Positions 16,360 through 25,009 of a DNA stretch of 64,000 nucleotides are shown piece after piece. Made by a program: the position numbers and the translations under genes. How positions within the stretch are numbered: position 1 is the first letter of the stretch; each line of letters opens with the position of its first letter. A model generated the notes under the pieces. That model ran no database searches. It was not told the origin of the DNA and saw nothing but the letters and a program-made list of their open reading frames with translations. The DNA lies in NCBI RefSeq assembly GCF_001421325.1, contig NZ_LMJY01000001.1:562136-626135 (forward strand), in the 5' to 3' direction. The DNA is from Novosphingobium sp. Leaf2 (GTDB lineage Bacteria > Pseudomonadota > Alphaproteobacteria > Sphingomonadales > Sphingomonadaceae).

Positions 16360-17898
16360 TTAGTCGGCCAGTTCCGGCTCTGGCTGGAGCGCGGGGGTAA
16401 CGCTCATGCCAAGTGCGGCGGCAATGCCCGCGCCGTAGTCCGGATGGCAACGCGCGCAATTGTCGATGTGGCGCTGCTTGATGAAGTCCGGCGCATCGCC
16501 CATCGCCGCTGCCGTGTTGGCGAACAGGCGCTGTTTTTGCGCATCGTCCATCAGGTTGAACAGGTCGCGCGGCTGGCTGAAGTAATCGTCGTCATCCTCC
16601 CGGAAATCCCAGAAGTCGGCATTGCCGTCGATCTTCATCGGCGGTTCGCGGAAATCGGGCTGGTCCTGCCACTGGCCGAACGAGTTCGGGTGGTAGTGCA
16701 GACGGCCACCATAGTTGCCATCGACCCGGCCCTGGCCATCGCGATGGTTGTTGAACACCGGGCAGCGCGGTGCGTTGACCGGGATCTGATGGTGGTTGAC
16801 GCCAAGGCGATAGCGCTGTGCGTCCGTGTAGGCGAACAGGCGCGCCTGCAGCATCTTGTCCGGCGAAACGCCGATGCCGGGCACCAGGTTGGACGGGGCG
16901 AACGCGCTCTGCTCCACGTCGGCGAAGAAGTTCTCCGCGTTGCGGTTCAGCTCCATCATGCCGACCTCGATCAGCGGATAGTCCTTCTGCGACCATACCT
17001 TGGTCAGGTCGAAGGGATGGAAGCCACAGGTGGCCGCCTCGTCCTCGGCCATGATCTGGATCATGACCTTCCAGCGCGGATAGTCTCCCCGTTCGATCGC
17101 GTCGAACAGGTCCCGTTGGTTGGATTCGCGGTCCGCCGCCACGACTTGCGCCGCTTCGGCATCGGTCAGATGCGCATGGCCCTGCTGGGTCTTGAAGTGG
17201 AACTTCACCCAGAACCGCTCACCGGCCTCGTTGTAGAACGAATAGGTGTGGCTGCCGAAACCGTCCATGTGGCGGTAGCTCTTGGGAATGCCGCGGTCGC
17301 CCATCACGTAGGTGACCTGGTGCAGCGCTTCGGGCAGCAGGGTCCAGAAGTCCCAGTTGTTGGTAGCGCTGCGCAGGTTGGTGCGCGGATCGCGCTTCAC
17401 CGCCTTGTTCAGGTCAGCAAACTTGCGCGGATCGCGCACGAAGAACACCGGGGTGTTGTTGCCCACCATGTCCCAGTTGCCTTCCTCGGTGTAGAACTTC
17501 ACCGCGAAGCCGCGAATGTCGCGCTCGGCATCGGCGGCGCCGCGTTCACCGGCAACGGTGGTAAAGCGGGCGAAAAGCTCGGTCTGCTTGCCGACGTCGC
17601 TCAGGAATTTGGCGCGGGTATAGCGGCTGACATCGCCGGTCACGGTGAAGGTACCGAACGCGCCGGAGCCCTTGGCGTGCATGCGCCGCTCCGGGATCAC
17701 CTCGCGGTTGAGGTTGGCCATCTTTTCCAGCAGCCACACGTCCTGCATCAGCAGCGGACCGCGCGGCCCGGCGGTCATCGAATTCATGCCATCGGGCACC
17801 GGGGCACCGGAAGCCGTGGTCAGCGGCGTAGCGCTCAGGGCACCCGGCGCGCTGTGATCGTAGGGGCACTTGCCGATCGGAGGGTTAGATCCAGACAT
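16360..17898 (-). CDS. katA: Catalase (monofunctional, haem)
   Basis: The enzyme dismutates hydrogen peroxide to water and oxygen. The 512-residue protein is a small-subunit monofunctional catalase. Catalytic His74 in '[12 protein letters not shown]', Asn147 in 'VGNNTPVFF' and the proximal haem ligand Tyr357 with Arg353 in '[14 protein letters not shown]' are all visible, with numbering that happens to equal beef-liver catalase. '[17 protein letters not shown]' and 'HFKTQQG' are other family marks. AAGGAG precedes the ATG at good spacing. The gene stands alone, with a perfect terminator downstream. Peroxide control (OxyR) is plausible but no operator was identified. Confidence 0.97.
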   Translation of the reverse strand: MSGSNPPIGKCPYDHSAPGALSATPLTTASGAPVPDGMNSMTAGPRGPLLMQDVWLLEKMANLNREVIPERRMHAKGSGAFGTFTVTGDVSRYTRAKFLSDVGKQTELFARFTTVAGERGAADAERDIRGFAVKFYTEEGNWDMVGNNTPVFFVRDPRKFADLNKAVKRDPRTNLRSATNNWDFWTLLPEALHQVTYVMGDRGIPKSYRHMDGFGSHTYSFYNEAGERFWVKFHFKTQQGHAHLTDAEAAQVVAADRESNQRDLFDAIERGDYPRWKVMIQIMAEDEAATCGFHPFDLTKVWSQKDYPLIEVGMMELNRNAENFFADVEQSAFAPSNLVPGIGVSPDKMLQARLFAYTDAQRYRLGVNHHQIPVNAPRCPVFNNHRDGQGRVDGNYGGRLHYHPNSFGQWQDQPDFREPPMKIDGNADFWDFREDDDDYFSQPRDLFNLMDDAQKQRLFANTAAAMGDAPDFIKQRHIDNCARCHPDYGAGIAAALGMSVTPALQPEPELAD

Positions 17899-18063
17899 CG
17901 CTGTTCTCCTTGAGTCATGGCCGGTTCGCCTTTTCGCGGTCCGGCCTTACCCCTTGGTTCTAGCGCGATGCTGAGACTAACATAAGCTATACAATCGCTT
18001 TTCTGTGATCGTCAAAGCCGATCAGCAAAGCTAGGTACAAGCAACTAAGTCGTTTAGTGCAGA

Positions 18064-18465
18064 TCAACCAGGCGGTTGCCGCAGCGCCGTCAGGGCATCG
18101 ATCATGGCCTGCTTTGCGCCTTGTGTGGCGGCGGCATTCCCGCGCTGCGCGGCATCCCGCAACGCCTGCAGCGATGCGCGAAGATACGCGCCAGCTTCCC
18201 GGGTTGCGCGCAAGGCAACGCTGTCTGTAGCACCTGCAATGCCGCGTATGTCCAGGCTCTCGCCGGCATCGCCACCGGCATCGCCAATCGAGGCGCGCAG
18301 CGATCCTTCCAGTTCGAGAATATCTTCGAACAGGAGATCTTCCGCTTGTGCTGGCGACAGCGCGCCATCCTCGTCGAACGAGGGCCACGGAAGCGAAGAG
18401 GGCCGGGACGTATCGCCGCCCGCAAACCCCTGCAAAGGGGTTTGACGATCTTTCCCTTCATCCAT
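18064..18465 (-). CDS. Hypothetical protein, helical and Ala-rich (133 aa)
   Basis: The product has a polar, Pro/Ser-rich N-terminal third and then a mostly alpha-helical, Ala-rich part: an acidic stretch 'AQAEDLLFEDILELEGSL' followed by 'REAGAYLRASLQALRDAAQRG'. There is no signal peptide or membrane helix. The ATG at 18465 is preceded by AGGGAGAG, which favours it over the longer frame from 18510. Overlapping frames on both strands are shadows of its GC-rich codons. No family was recognised. It lies upstream of katA on the same strand, about 165 bases away. Confidence 0.55.
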   Translation of the reverse strand: MDEGKDRQTPLQGFAGGDTSRPSSLPWPSFDEDGALSPAQAEDLLFEDILELEGSLRASIGDAGGDAGESLDIRGIAGATDSVALRATREAGAYLRASLQALRDAAQRGNAAATQGAKQAMIDALTALRQPPG

Positions 18466-18586
18466 GACACTTCTCTCCCTGCGATTTTTTGCTAAGGCCT
18501 GCCGCGACATGCGCTGATACCAGCACTGCTTGTGCAGAACACTTGGTGTTTATATGGCGCAATCCTACTAGCGCCCAGATGGATTA

Positions 18587-19624
18587 ATGATGAACGCATA
18601 TACCAGGACAGCGGCGCGGATGGCGCGCGGATGCGAATTTCTCGGCAGCGAAACGGCCATCCTGTGTGGGGCGATGTCCTGGGTATCGGAGCGCAATCTG
18701 GTTTCGGCGATCAGCAACGCCGGGGGCTTTGGCGTGATCGCCTGCGGCGCGATGACCCCGGCGCTGCTGGATGCGGAGATCGCGGCGACCAAGGCGCTCA
18801 CCGCCAAGCCGTTTGGCGTCAACCTCATCACCATGCACCCCCAGCTGTTCGACCTGATCGCGGTATGCGCGCGCCACGGCGTGACGCACGTGGTGCTGGC
18901 TGGCGGCATTCCGCCCAAGGGCAGCGTCGAGGCGATCGCGGCGGGGGGCGCCAAGGTCATCTGCTTTGCGCCCACGCTGGCGCTGGGCCGCAAGCTGCTG
19001 CGCTCCGGCGCCGACGCGCTGGTGATCGAGGGCATGGAGGCGGGCGGCCACATCGGCCCGGTGTCAACGTCTGTGCTGGCGCAGGAAATCCTGCCCAGCC
19101 TGGCGGACGAGCATCTGGTATTCGTGGCGGGCGGCATCGGCCGGGGCGAGGCGATCGCCGGATACCTTGAGATGGGCGCGGCGGGCGTGCAGCTTGGCAC
19201 CCGGTTTGCCTGCGCCAGCGAATCGATCGCGCACCCTGCCTTCAAGAAGGCGTTCTTCCGCGCTTCTGCACGCGATGCCACCGCATCGGTGCAGGTCGAT
19301 CCGCGCCTGCCGGTGATTCCGGTGCGCGCGCTGAAGAACAAGGGCACCGAGGCGTTCACCGCCAAGCAGATCGAGGTTGCCCGCAAGCTGGACAGCGGCG
19401 AAGTGGATATGGGCGCCGCGCAGCTGGAGATCGAGCATTACTGGGCGGGCGCGCTGCGCCGCGCGGTGATCGACGGCGATGTCGAGAACGGCTCAATCAT
19501 GGCGGGCCAGTCCGTGGGCATGGTCGCCAAAGAGGAGCCTGTGGCCGACATCATCGCCGCATTGCTGGCCGAATGCGAGGGCGCGTTGTCCGCGCGCACC
19601 GGCACACCGGCTGTTGCGGCCTGA
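18587..19624 (+). CDS. Nitronate monooxygenase (2-nitropropane dioxygenase family)
   Basis: This FMN-dependent TIM-barrel enzyme family oxidises alkyl nitronates; some members act as enoyl-ACP reductases (FabK). The 345-residue product has the family blocks 'ILCGAMSWVSERNLVSAISNAGGFGVIACG' at the start, 'THVVLAGGIPP' near residue 105, 'ADALVIEGMEAGGHIG' near 145-160 (the catalytic His and phosphate-loop region) and 'GGIGRGEAIAGYLEMGAAGVQLGTRF' near 185-210. Both functional subtypes share this layout, so the substrate is uncertain. The following VOC gene starts 15 bases after its stop, suggesting co-transcription. Confidence 0.88.
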   Translation: MMNAYTRTAARMARGCEFLGSETAILCGAMSWVSERNLVSAISNAGGFGVIACGAMTPALLDAEIAATKALTAKPFGVNLITMHPQLFDLIAVCARHGVTHVVLAGGIPPKGSVEAIAAGGAKVICFAPTLALGRKLLRSGADALVIEGMEAGGHIGPVSTSVLAQEILPSLADEHLVFVAGGIGRGEAIAGYLEMGAAGVQLGTRFACASESIAHPAFKKAFFRASARDATASVQVDPRLPVIPVRALKNKGTEAFTAKQIEVARKLDSGEVDMGAAQLEIEHYWAGALRRAVIDGDVENGSIMAGQSVGMVAKEEPVADIIAALLAECEGALSARTGTPAVAA

Positions 19625-19639
19625 CACGGGGAGGGCGGG

Positions 19640-20041
19640 ATGCAGATCAGCGGCATAGACCACGTCAACATCCTGACCGACGATCTTGAGGGCACCGCGC
19701 GCTTTTACGAGGCTGCCCTTGGCCTTACTCGCGCCGAAAATCCGGCCATTGGCAAAGGTATGGCCGGTTACTGGATGCGCGATGGCAATGGCCAGGCGGT
19801 CGTTCACCTGGTGGACCGGCTGTCGGCAGCGGGACGATACGACGCGTATCGTCCGGGCCAACCCACCAATGCGCTGCATCACGTGGCGCTGCGGTGCGCA
19901 GGCTTTGCTCAGGCATGCGCAGGGCTGGACGCGCTGGGTATCGCCTACCGCACCAGCGATCATCCCCAGCTCGGGTTGAAGCAGATCTTTCTTGCCGATC
20001 CCAACGCGGTCAATCTGGAACTGAACTTCACCGAGGGCTGA
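19640..20041 (+). CDS. VOC family protein (glyoxalase/bleomycin-resistance fold)
   Basis: The 133-residue protein is a single vicinal-oxygen-chelate module: an opening 'ISGIDHVNILTDDLEGTARFYEAALGL', His67 region 'NALHHVALRC' and a closing 'IFLADPNAVNLELNF'. The His and Glu positions used for metal binding in the fold are present (His near 6 and 75, Glu near 129). It is probably a ring-cleavage, isomerase or detoxification enzyme with unknown substrate. GGGAGGGCGGG lies directly before the ATG, and the gene is 15 bases downstream of the nitronate monooxygenase, so the two are probably one operon. Confidence 0.85.
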   Translation: MQISGIDHVNILTDDLEGTARFYEAALGLTRAENPAIGKGMAGYWMRDGNGQAVVHLVDRLSAAGRYDAYRPGQPTNALHHVALRCAGFAQACAGLDALGIAYRTSDHPQLGLKQIFLADPNAVNLELNFTEG

Positions 20042-20110
20042 TCGCAACCTTGCGCCGGCCCGGGCGCTCTTGCACAAGGACGTGTGGCCCTTTTGCGAAA
20101 GACTACGATC

Positions 20111-20977
20111 ATGTGCGACGCCGATTTCACCTCGCCCGCTGAAGGGAAGATCACCGGGTTCGATCGGCGCACCTTCACGGTGCTGGGCGCCAGCATGGCA
20201 TTGGCGGGCTGCACCGGCGCGGCAGCGGCTGCTGGCGGATCGCCGCTGACCGAGCGCATGGTTTCGATCACCACGGCGGACGGGGTGTGCGATGCGTTCT
20301 TCGTGCATCCGGCCAAGGGCAAGCATCCCGGCATCGTGATGTGGCCCGACATCGCGGGCCTGCGCGACGTGTTCAAGATCATGGCGCGCAACCTGGCCTC
20401 GCAAGGCTACGCGGTGCTGGTGGTCAACCAATATTACCGCTCTGGCCCGGCGCCGATCATGAAAAGCTTTTCGGAATACCTGACCCCCGAAGGCCAGGCC
20501 AAGGTCGCCCCGATGCGCGCTGCACTCACCCCCGATGCGATCACCCGTGATGCCAAGGCGTTCGTCGCCTTCCTCGATACGCAGGACGCGGTGGACACGG
20601 CGCGCAAGATCGGAAGCAACGGCTATTGCATGGGCGGCCCGTTCACGGTGCGCACCGCCGCTGCCATGCCGGCGCGCGTCGGGGCGGCGGCGTCCCTGCA
20701 CGGCGCGGGTCTGGTAACCGACGCGCCGGACAGTCCGCATCGCCTGCTGGCCTCCACCAAGGCGCGGTATCTGTTCGCGATCGCGCGCAACGATGCGGCC
20801 AGGCAGCCGGAGCAAAAAGCCGATCTGGAAAACGCGGCAAAGGGCGCGGGCCGTCCCGCCGAAGTGGAAGTCTACGCAGCTGATCACGGCTGGACCGTGG
20901 CGGATTCGCCGGCCTACGATCCGGACGAGGCGGACCGGGCGTGGAAGCGGATGCTGGCGCTGTTTGCCCAGCTGTAA
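20111..20977 (+). CDS. Dienelactone hydrolase family lipoprotein
   Basis: An alpha/beta hydrolase of the dienelactone hydrolase family (288 aa). The N-terminus has a twin-arginine region 'DRRTFTVLGASMALAGC' that ends in a lipobox-like LAGC, so the protein is probably exported by Tat and lipid-anchored. The nucleophile elbow is 'GYCMGG' with cysteine as nucleophile, as in true dienelactone hydrolases; an Asp follows in 'AIARNDAARQ' and the catalytic His in 'YAADHGW'. An in-frame GTG at 20084 would add nine residues. The substrate is unknown. It follows the VOC gene by 70 bases on the same strand. Confidence 0.87.
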   Translation: MCDADFTSPAEGKITGFDRRTFTVLGASMALAGCTGAAAAAGGSPLTERMVSITTADGVCDAFFVHPAKGKHPGIVMWPDIAGLRDVFKIMARNLASQGYAVLVVNQYYRSGPAPIMKSFSEYLTPEGQAKVAPMRAALTPDAITRDAKAFVAFLDTQDAVDTARKIGSNGYCMGGPFTVRTAAAMPARVGAAASLHGAGLVTDAPDSPHRLLASTKARYLFAIARNDAARQPEQKADLENAAKGAGRPAEVEVYAADHGWTVADSPAYDPDEADRAWKRMLALFAQL

Positions 20978-21360
20978 CGCTTGACAAAACCCGTGTTCAC
21001 GCCTTGAATGCACAGTGTTGGGCGAACCTGCAAAGACGGGTCGTCATGGGAAATGGATGCTGGTCAAGACGCAATTCCTGACAGCACTACACGTGGTCCT
21101 GGTCTTATGGACGAGGGTGGCCGGCGTCGCACCCGCAAGGTGGCGCGCCGGATAGAACGAGAAACGTCGCAGGGAGAATGCGCGCCGGTCGGCTGGGACC
21201 GTCGTGAAAAGCCAGGGGACAGGGAGAAGCGCAAGGCGCGGCGGATCATCGCTGCGCCTTGCTGCTGTATGGAACTGCGGTTTGGACAGTGCGCGCGAAT
21301 ATCGATGTCTCCCCGCCGCCGACGCGCTATGGTGCCGGCGGTGATAGAGGATGAGCGATA
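20978..21360. other. Intergenic region before the TIM-barrel isomerase
   Basis: About 380 bases without a convincing gene. An open frame across it is basic, low in hydrophobic residues and has no ribosome site. The only structure seen is a 9-bp stem at 21231-21239/21254-21262 (GCAAGGCGC with GCGCCTTGC) with no T-run. GAGGATGAGCGATA just before 21361 is the ribosome site of the next gene. Confidence 0.5.
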
Positions 21361-22179
21361 ATGCCGCACCCGTTCGGGATCGATCTGCTGACCGTGATGG
21401 GGCTTGGTCCGGTGGAGCATGTGACGCTGGCGGCCGATCTTGGCTGCAGCGCTGTATCCATGGGCCTGGAGCGGCTGCCCGATCGCTATAACCCGCACGG
21501 TTATGCGCATTGGTCTTTGCGCGAGAATGCGCAGCTTCGCCGCGATCTGAAGGCGGTGCTGGCTGAGCGCAAGGTGGCGCTATGCCTGGGCAGCGGCCTG
21601 CGGGTGCGGCCCGATGGCGATGCCGAAACCGCGCAAACGGCCAGTGACATGGACCTGTTCGCCGAATTGGGGGCGCTGCGCGTAGCCGCGAGCGACCATG
21701 GGGCCGAGCGTGACAGGGCCGTGGCCCAGCTTGCCGGGCTGGCCGATATGGCGGCGGCGCGCGGCATGGATTTTTCGATCGAATTCAGCCCGGTGCTGAC
21801 CATCCGCTCACTGGCCGAGGCTATCACGGCGGTGCAGCAGATCGGCGAGGGCAAGGCTAGCGTGGTGATCGACGCGCTGCATTTCTTCCGCTCCGGCGGA
21901 TCGGTGCGCCAGATCGCGCTGCTGGACCCCGCGCTGATCGGGCACGTCCAGCTTGCCGATGGGCCGCGCCGGGCGGAGGGCGATTACCTGACCGAAGCGA
22001 TGACCGAGCGGATGATACCGGGCCAAGGCGAATTGCCCTTGCGCGAATTCGTGGACGCCTTGCCGCGCGGGGTGATTCTGGACTTGACGGTGCCGCTGGC
22101 CAGCGCCGCGCGCGGAGGCCGCATGCCGGGCGCCTATGTGGGCGAAGTGGTGAAGCGCACGCGCGATTTCCTGGCCTGA
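21361..22179 (+). CDS. Sugar phosphate isomerase/epimerase family TIM barrel protein
   Basis: The 272-residue product belongs to the AP-endonuclease-2-like TIM-barrel family (xylose isomerase-like). Metal-binding positions characteristic of the family are visible: Glu in 'DFSIEFSP', Asp and His in 'VVIDALHFFRSGG', His in 'GHVQLADG' and Glu in 'PGQGELPLREF'. The family includes epimerases, dehydratases and lyases for sugar or inositol-like substrates; the substrate here cannot be read from the sequence. It stands alone, with structured non-coding DNA downstream. Confidence 0.83.
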   Translation: MPHPFGIDLLTVMGLGPVEHVTLAADLGCSAVSMGLERLPDRYNPHGYAHWSLRENAQLRRDLKAVLAERKVALCLGSGLRVRPDGDAETAQTASDMDLFAELGALRVAASDHGAERDRAVAQLAGLADMAAARGMDFSIEFSPVLTIRSLAEAITAVQQIGEGKASVVIDALHFFRSGGSVRQIALLDPALIGHVQLADGPRRAEGDYLTEAMTERMIPGQGELPLREFVDALPRGVILDLTVPLASAARGGRMPGAYVGEVVKRTRDFLA

Positions 22180-22239
22180 CGCGCCGCATGCTTACAGGTT
22201 CACGCCCGCTGGCGAGTGCGGGATGCGCCGGGGATTGGC

Positions 22240-22461
22240 TTGGGAACCCAAAGGAACATCGGGTCGGCGCCAAGGCGTCCTTTGCGGGACGCGAGGGGGA
22301 TGCATGCACGCGCGAATGGCCGGGTAGGAGCGTTCTCAGCCCGGCTCGGCCTTGGGGGAAAGCGGTTCCGGTCCGGCGGCGCAGGCTCGCAATCAGCGCC
22401 GGTCCGAGGCTTGGGGCACAAGCGCCCCGCCACCGTGGTGTGAAGCGCGCAAGCCCGCTTC
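22240..22461. other. Non-coding stretch with six consecutive hairpins, possible structured RNA
   Basis: No gene is visible between 22180 and 22563. Instead there are stems at 22240-22251 (TTGGG/CCCAA), 22275-22280/22287-22292 (GCGTCC/GGACGC), 22319-22324/22340-22345 (GCCGGG/CCCGGC, with an inner GAG/CTC), 22378-22382/22396-22400, 22413-22417/22424-22428 (GGGGC/GCCCC) and 22442-22447/22456-22461 (GAAGCG/CGCTTC). It did not match remembered cores of 6S, tmRNA, RNase P or SRP RNA. The strand is unknown. Confidence 0.35.
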
Positions 22462-22563
22462 ATCGTGAACCGCTTCGTAAGCAGACGCTGATGGCGTGGA
22501 CCACGGCTGTCGGCGTATAACCTAAATGGTTCGCGAAGTCAAGGTAGGGCCGCGCGCAGTGGT

Positions 22564-22830
22564 TTATTCGCGCAGCGATTCGATCTCGCGGGCCAAGTCA
22601 TTGCCGCGCTTTTCGTCCGTGGCGATGCGTTCCAGCACGATGATGCGCTTGCGCATTTCCTCAACCTGGCGTTCCAGTTCACGCTCGCGGGCGGAATGGT
22701 CGTAAGCGGGGCCGCGCCGCCCGATCCGGTCAGCGGAGGCCGCATCGCCCAGGGCGCGATAGCGCTGGGCCTTGAGCCAGGTGATGCAGCCGATCCCGGC
22801 CAGCACGACGACGGCAGTCCAGAAACTCAT
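22564..22830 (-). CDS. PspB-like small membrane protein (third copy)
   Basis: An 88-residue protein with one N-terminal transmembrane helix (residues 3-19) and a charged coiled-coil tail ending 'RKRIIVLERIATDEKRGNDLAREIESLRE'. The tail resembles the PspB pattern, where a leucine-zipper-like segment contains 'ERI..LE.IL'. PspB works with PspC to sense inner-membrane stress and release PspF from PspA. This is the last of three tandem PspB-like genes; its start overlaps the previous gene's stop by four bases. Confidence 0.72.
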   Translation of the reverse strand: MSFWTAVVVLAGIGCITWLKAQRYRALGDAASADRIGRRGPAYDHSARERELERQVEEMRKRIIVLERIATDEKRGNDLAREIESLRE

Positions 22831-23120
22831 CGCTTGATCACCTCCATCAACGGCCTGTCGCGCAGCGCATCGATCTCACGCGCGATGTCGCGGCTGCTGC
22901 CTTCTTCCGTAATGATCCTTTCGAGCACACGCACGCGATTTTCCAGTTCGGTGTTGTGCGTGGCATACTGCGCGGCCTTTTCCGCCGTGGCCCCGGCGGT
23001 GATCTCCAGCTTCCGTTCCAGGAACGCGAGGCGGCGCTTGTACATGCCGGCAAGGATCGCGCCGAACACGATCATCGTCACCAGCACCGCACACAGGCCC
23101 ATGAAGTCGCCCGGGCTCAT
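22827..23120 (-). CDS. PspB-like small membrane protein (second copy)
   Basis: A 97-residue protein: an N-terminal membrane helix (residues 7-26), a basic 'MYKRRLAFLERKLEI' stretch and a coiled coil with 'ELENRVRVLERIITEEGSSRDIAREIDALRD'. It shares the 'TAEKAAQYA' and 'R.RVLERIIT' blocks with its upstream neighbour at 23117-23398, indicating recent duplication. It overlaps both neighbours by four bases, so the three are translationally coupled within the phage-shock operon. Confidence 0.75.
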   Translation of the reverse strand: MSPGDFMGLCAVLVTMIVFGAILAGMYKRRLAFLERKLEITAGATAEKAAQYATHNTELENRVRVLERIITEEGSSRDIAREIDALRDRPLMEVIKR

Positions 23121-23398
23121 TGGCGGGTGCTCGGCGGCGTGCGGGCGGCTTCAACCTCACGCGTATCGCGCAGGGCCTCGATCTGCAGTGCGGTGTCATA
23201 GCCGCCATCGGTGATGATGCGTTCCAGCACGCGAACCCGTTCTTCCAGTTCCCGGCTGTTGGACGCGTACTGCGCGGCCTTTTCGGCGGTTGCTGCGAGT
23301 TGCAATTCGGCCAGCTTGTGCTGGTGCTTGGTCCAGATCGCGAAGCCGCCCACGATGAATGGTGCCAGCGGAATGAGTATCCAGATGATGTCTTCCAC
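23117..23398 (-). CDS. pspB: Phage-shock protein B-like (first copy)
   Basis: A 93-residue protein with an N-terminal membrane helix ('IIWILIPLAPFIVGGFAIWT') and a coiled-coil tail 'ELEERVRVLERIITDGGYDTALQIEALRD'. Size, layout and position after pspA and pspC fit PspB, which partners PspC in sensing and stabilises membranes. The other two tandem genes look like divergent copies; this one has the most PspB-like membrane segment and 'WTKHQHKLAELQ' juxtamembrane region. Confidence 0.8.
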   Translation of the reverse strand: MEDIIWILIPLAPFIVGGFAIWTKHQHKLAELQLAATAEKAAQYASNSRELEERVRVLERIITDGGYDTALQIEALRDTREVEAARTPPSTRQ

Positions 23399-23428
23399 GT
23401 ACTTGTCCCTGTTACCCGGTGCGCCGTT

Positions 23429-23827
23429 TCAGCGCAGTTGGTCGATCTCGGCCGCCAGGCGCGAGCTGCTGTGCGAATAGTGCGCTTCCATCTCCGCGAT
23501 GCGCCGGTCCATGTCGGACAAGTCGTTGCGCAAGGCGCTGGAGCGCAGGGCAGGGCCGAAATTCAGGCCCTTGCGATCGCGGCGGCGGCGCATCCGGCGC
23601 AGCAGGCGCAGTTCCTCGTCTTCGCTGTAAAGCCCCAGCGGGCGCTTGTCGGCCATCACCGCGATGGCGATATAGACCGGGATGACGATCGGCGACACGA
23701 AGATCAGCAGCATCACCGCAGCGATGCGGATCCACAGCGCATCCACATCGGTATAATCCGCGATGCCGGCGCACACGCCCGAGATCTTGGCGTTCGACTT
23801 GTCGAGATAGAAATGTCCGCGTGACAC
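23429..23827 (-). CDS. pspC: Phage-shock protein C
   Basis: A 132-residue protein with a PspC domain at residues 1-65: 'FYLDKSNAKISGVCAGIADYTDVDALWIRIAAVMLLIF', followed by a second membrane helix 'VIPVYIAIAVM' and 'ADKRP'. The C-terminal half is a coiled coil rich in Arg and Leu ('RNDLSDMDRRIAEMEAHYS'). PspC senses envelope stress in the inner membrane and, with PspB, frees PspF. It sits between pspA and the pspB-like genes, a different order from pspA-B-C in enterobacteria. Confidence 0.92.
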   Translation of the reverse strand: MSRGHFYLDKSNAKISGVCAGIADYTDVDALWIRIAAVMLLIFVSPIVIPVYIAIAVMADKRPLGLYSEDEELRLLRRMRRRRDRKGLNFGPALRSSALRNDLSDMDRRIAEMEAHYSHSSSRLAAEIDQLR

Positions 23828-23852
23828 TGGTCTGGTCCCTTCTGTAAGGTCG

Positions 23853-24536
23853 TTACTGGTCAGCGCCGGGCTTGTCGGCCATCGCGCGCTTCATCTGGGC
23901 GAGTTCGGCATCGATCGTGTCGCCATCGGCCAGTGCCGCGATCTCGTCTGCCAGAGTCGGCTGGCGGCGGTCGGACAGGCTCATCGCCTCGGCCCGGCCT
24001 TCGGCGTAATCGACGCGGCGTTCCAGCTGGTCGAACCGGGCCATGGCCTCGTCCACCCGCTCACTGGCCAGCAGCGTGCGCAGTTTGACGCGGTTCTCGG
24101 CGCTCTGCAGGCGTGCGGCGATCGAGGACTGGCGGCTGCGCGCCTCGCGCAGGCGGTTCTGCAGCTTTTCGATGTCCGCTTCATACGCGCGCAGGGCATC
24201 GTCGAGGACCAGGATCTCACCGGCCAGCTGCTCGCCCATGTCGGCGGCCTTCTTGCGTTCTAGCAGCGCGGCGCGGGCCAGATCCTCACGCCCCTTGGAC
24301 AGCGCCAGCTGCGCCTTGTCCGCCCAGTCGGCCTGCAGCTTGTCGAGCTTGCCGACGTGGCGGCGCAGTTCCTTCTGGTCGGCGATGGTGCGCGCGCTGC
24401 TGGTGCGCACTTCGACCAGCGTTTCCTCCATCTCCAGGATGATCAGGCGGATCATCTTGGCCGGGTCTTCCGCTTTTTCTAGCAGGTCGTTGAAGTTGGC
24501 GGCGACGATATCGCGGGTGCGGCTGAAGATGCCCAT
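23853..24536 (-). CDS. pspA: Phage-shock protein A
   Basis: PspA (IM30/ESCRT-III-like) both inhibits PspF and, when released, coats damaged inner membrane. The 227-residue product starts 'MGIFSRTRDIVAANFNDLLEKAEDPAKMIRLIILEMEETL', the canonical PspA opening, and is otherwise a long coiled coil of heptads through about residue 190. Length matches E. coli PspA (222). GAGGA lies nine bases before the ATG. A longer frame to 24698 exists, but its extra residues are unlike PspA. Confidence 0.95.
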   Translation of the reverse strand: MGIFSRTRDIVAANFNDLLEKAEDPAKMIRLIILEMEETLVEVRTSSARTIADQKELRRHVGKLDKLQADWADKAQLALSKGREDLARAALLERKKAADMGEQLAGEILVLDDALRAYEADIEKLQNRLREARSRQSSIAARLQSAENRVKLRTLLASERVDEAMARFDQLERRVDYAEGRAEAMSLSDRRQPTLADEIAALADGDTIDAELAQMKRAMADKPGADQ

Positions 24537-24694
24537 GGCGGTGTGTCCTCGTGCGAATGCGGTATGGGCGGGCCGTGACGCGGAGTCGTTGGCTGCCGTG
24601 AAAACATCGTGGCGGTATGCGCCGGCGCGTTGGGCGGTGTGCCCTGCGCCTTGCGCCGGATTTTGCAGGATTTCGATCTCCGCGTCGAGCCTGC

Positions 24695-24952
24695 TCATGC
24701 GAGCGATGCTCCGCAGGCGCGGGTCGGCGTGCCGGCCTCGTGCGTGGCGGCATACGCCTTGGTCGCACCGAACTGGTCAGCCATGACGTACAGGTTGAGC
24801 GCGCCCATCGCCAGCAGGGCGGCGATGATTGCCCAGTCCAGCTTGGTGCGGGCCAGCGTGGCGTTCGCAAAGGCGGCGCGAAGGGGGGCCGCGCGAAGGG
24901 GGGCGGAGCGGACGGGTCCCTGGCCGGTCTGGGTGGCGGTGATGGGGAGCAT
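24695..24952 (-). CDS. Small membrane protein, first gene of the psp operon
   Basis: An 85-residue protein with an Ala/Arg-rich N-terminus and one membrane helix 'LDWAIIAALLAMGALNLYVM' (about residues 39-58), then a short polar tail. GAGGAAA lies upstream of the ATG at workable spacing. It is the first gene downstream of a clear sigma-54 promoter, so it should be induced together with pspA by PspF. It is not one of the known psp genes and no family was recognised. Confidence 0.62.
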   Translation of the reverse strand: MLPITATQTGQGPVRSAPLRAAPLRAAFANATLARTKLDWAIIAALLAMGALNLYVMADQFGATKAYAATHEAGTPTRACGASLA

Positions 24953-25009
24953 CTTGCGGTTTCCTCTGGTCCTGAACGTACGCGCAATCGCTTGCGTCCA
25001 AACCCTATC

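Noticed and set aside
16444..17913. 489-codon plus-strand frame opposite katA
   Set aside because: Shadow of catalase codons with no ribosome site or known domain.
18076..18495. Plus-strand frames over the 133-residue hypothetical gene
   Set aside because: The minus-strand frame has an AGGGAGAG ribosome site and more protein-like composition; only one strand is likely coding.
21008..21361. 117-codon frame upstream of the TIM-barrel gene
   Set aside because: Very basic, no hydrophobic core, no ribosome site, not like any family; kept as intergenic.
22240..22461. Identification as 6S RNA, tmRNA, RNase P RNA or SRP RNA
   Set aside because: None of the conserved cores I know (for example GAGGAAAGTCC for RNase P or the SRP loop) is present; left as unknown structure.
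24537..24698. Extending pspA upstream to 24698
   Set aside because: The added residues are unlike PspA, while the internal ATG at 24536 has a ribosome site and the canonical PspA N-terminus.
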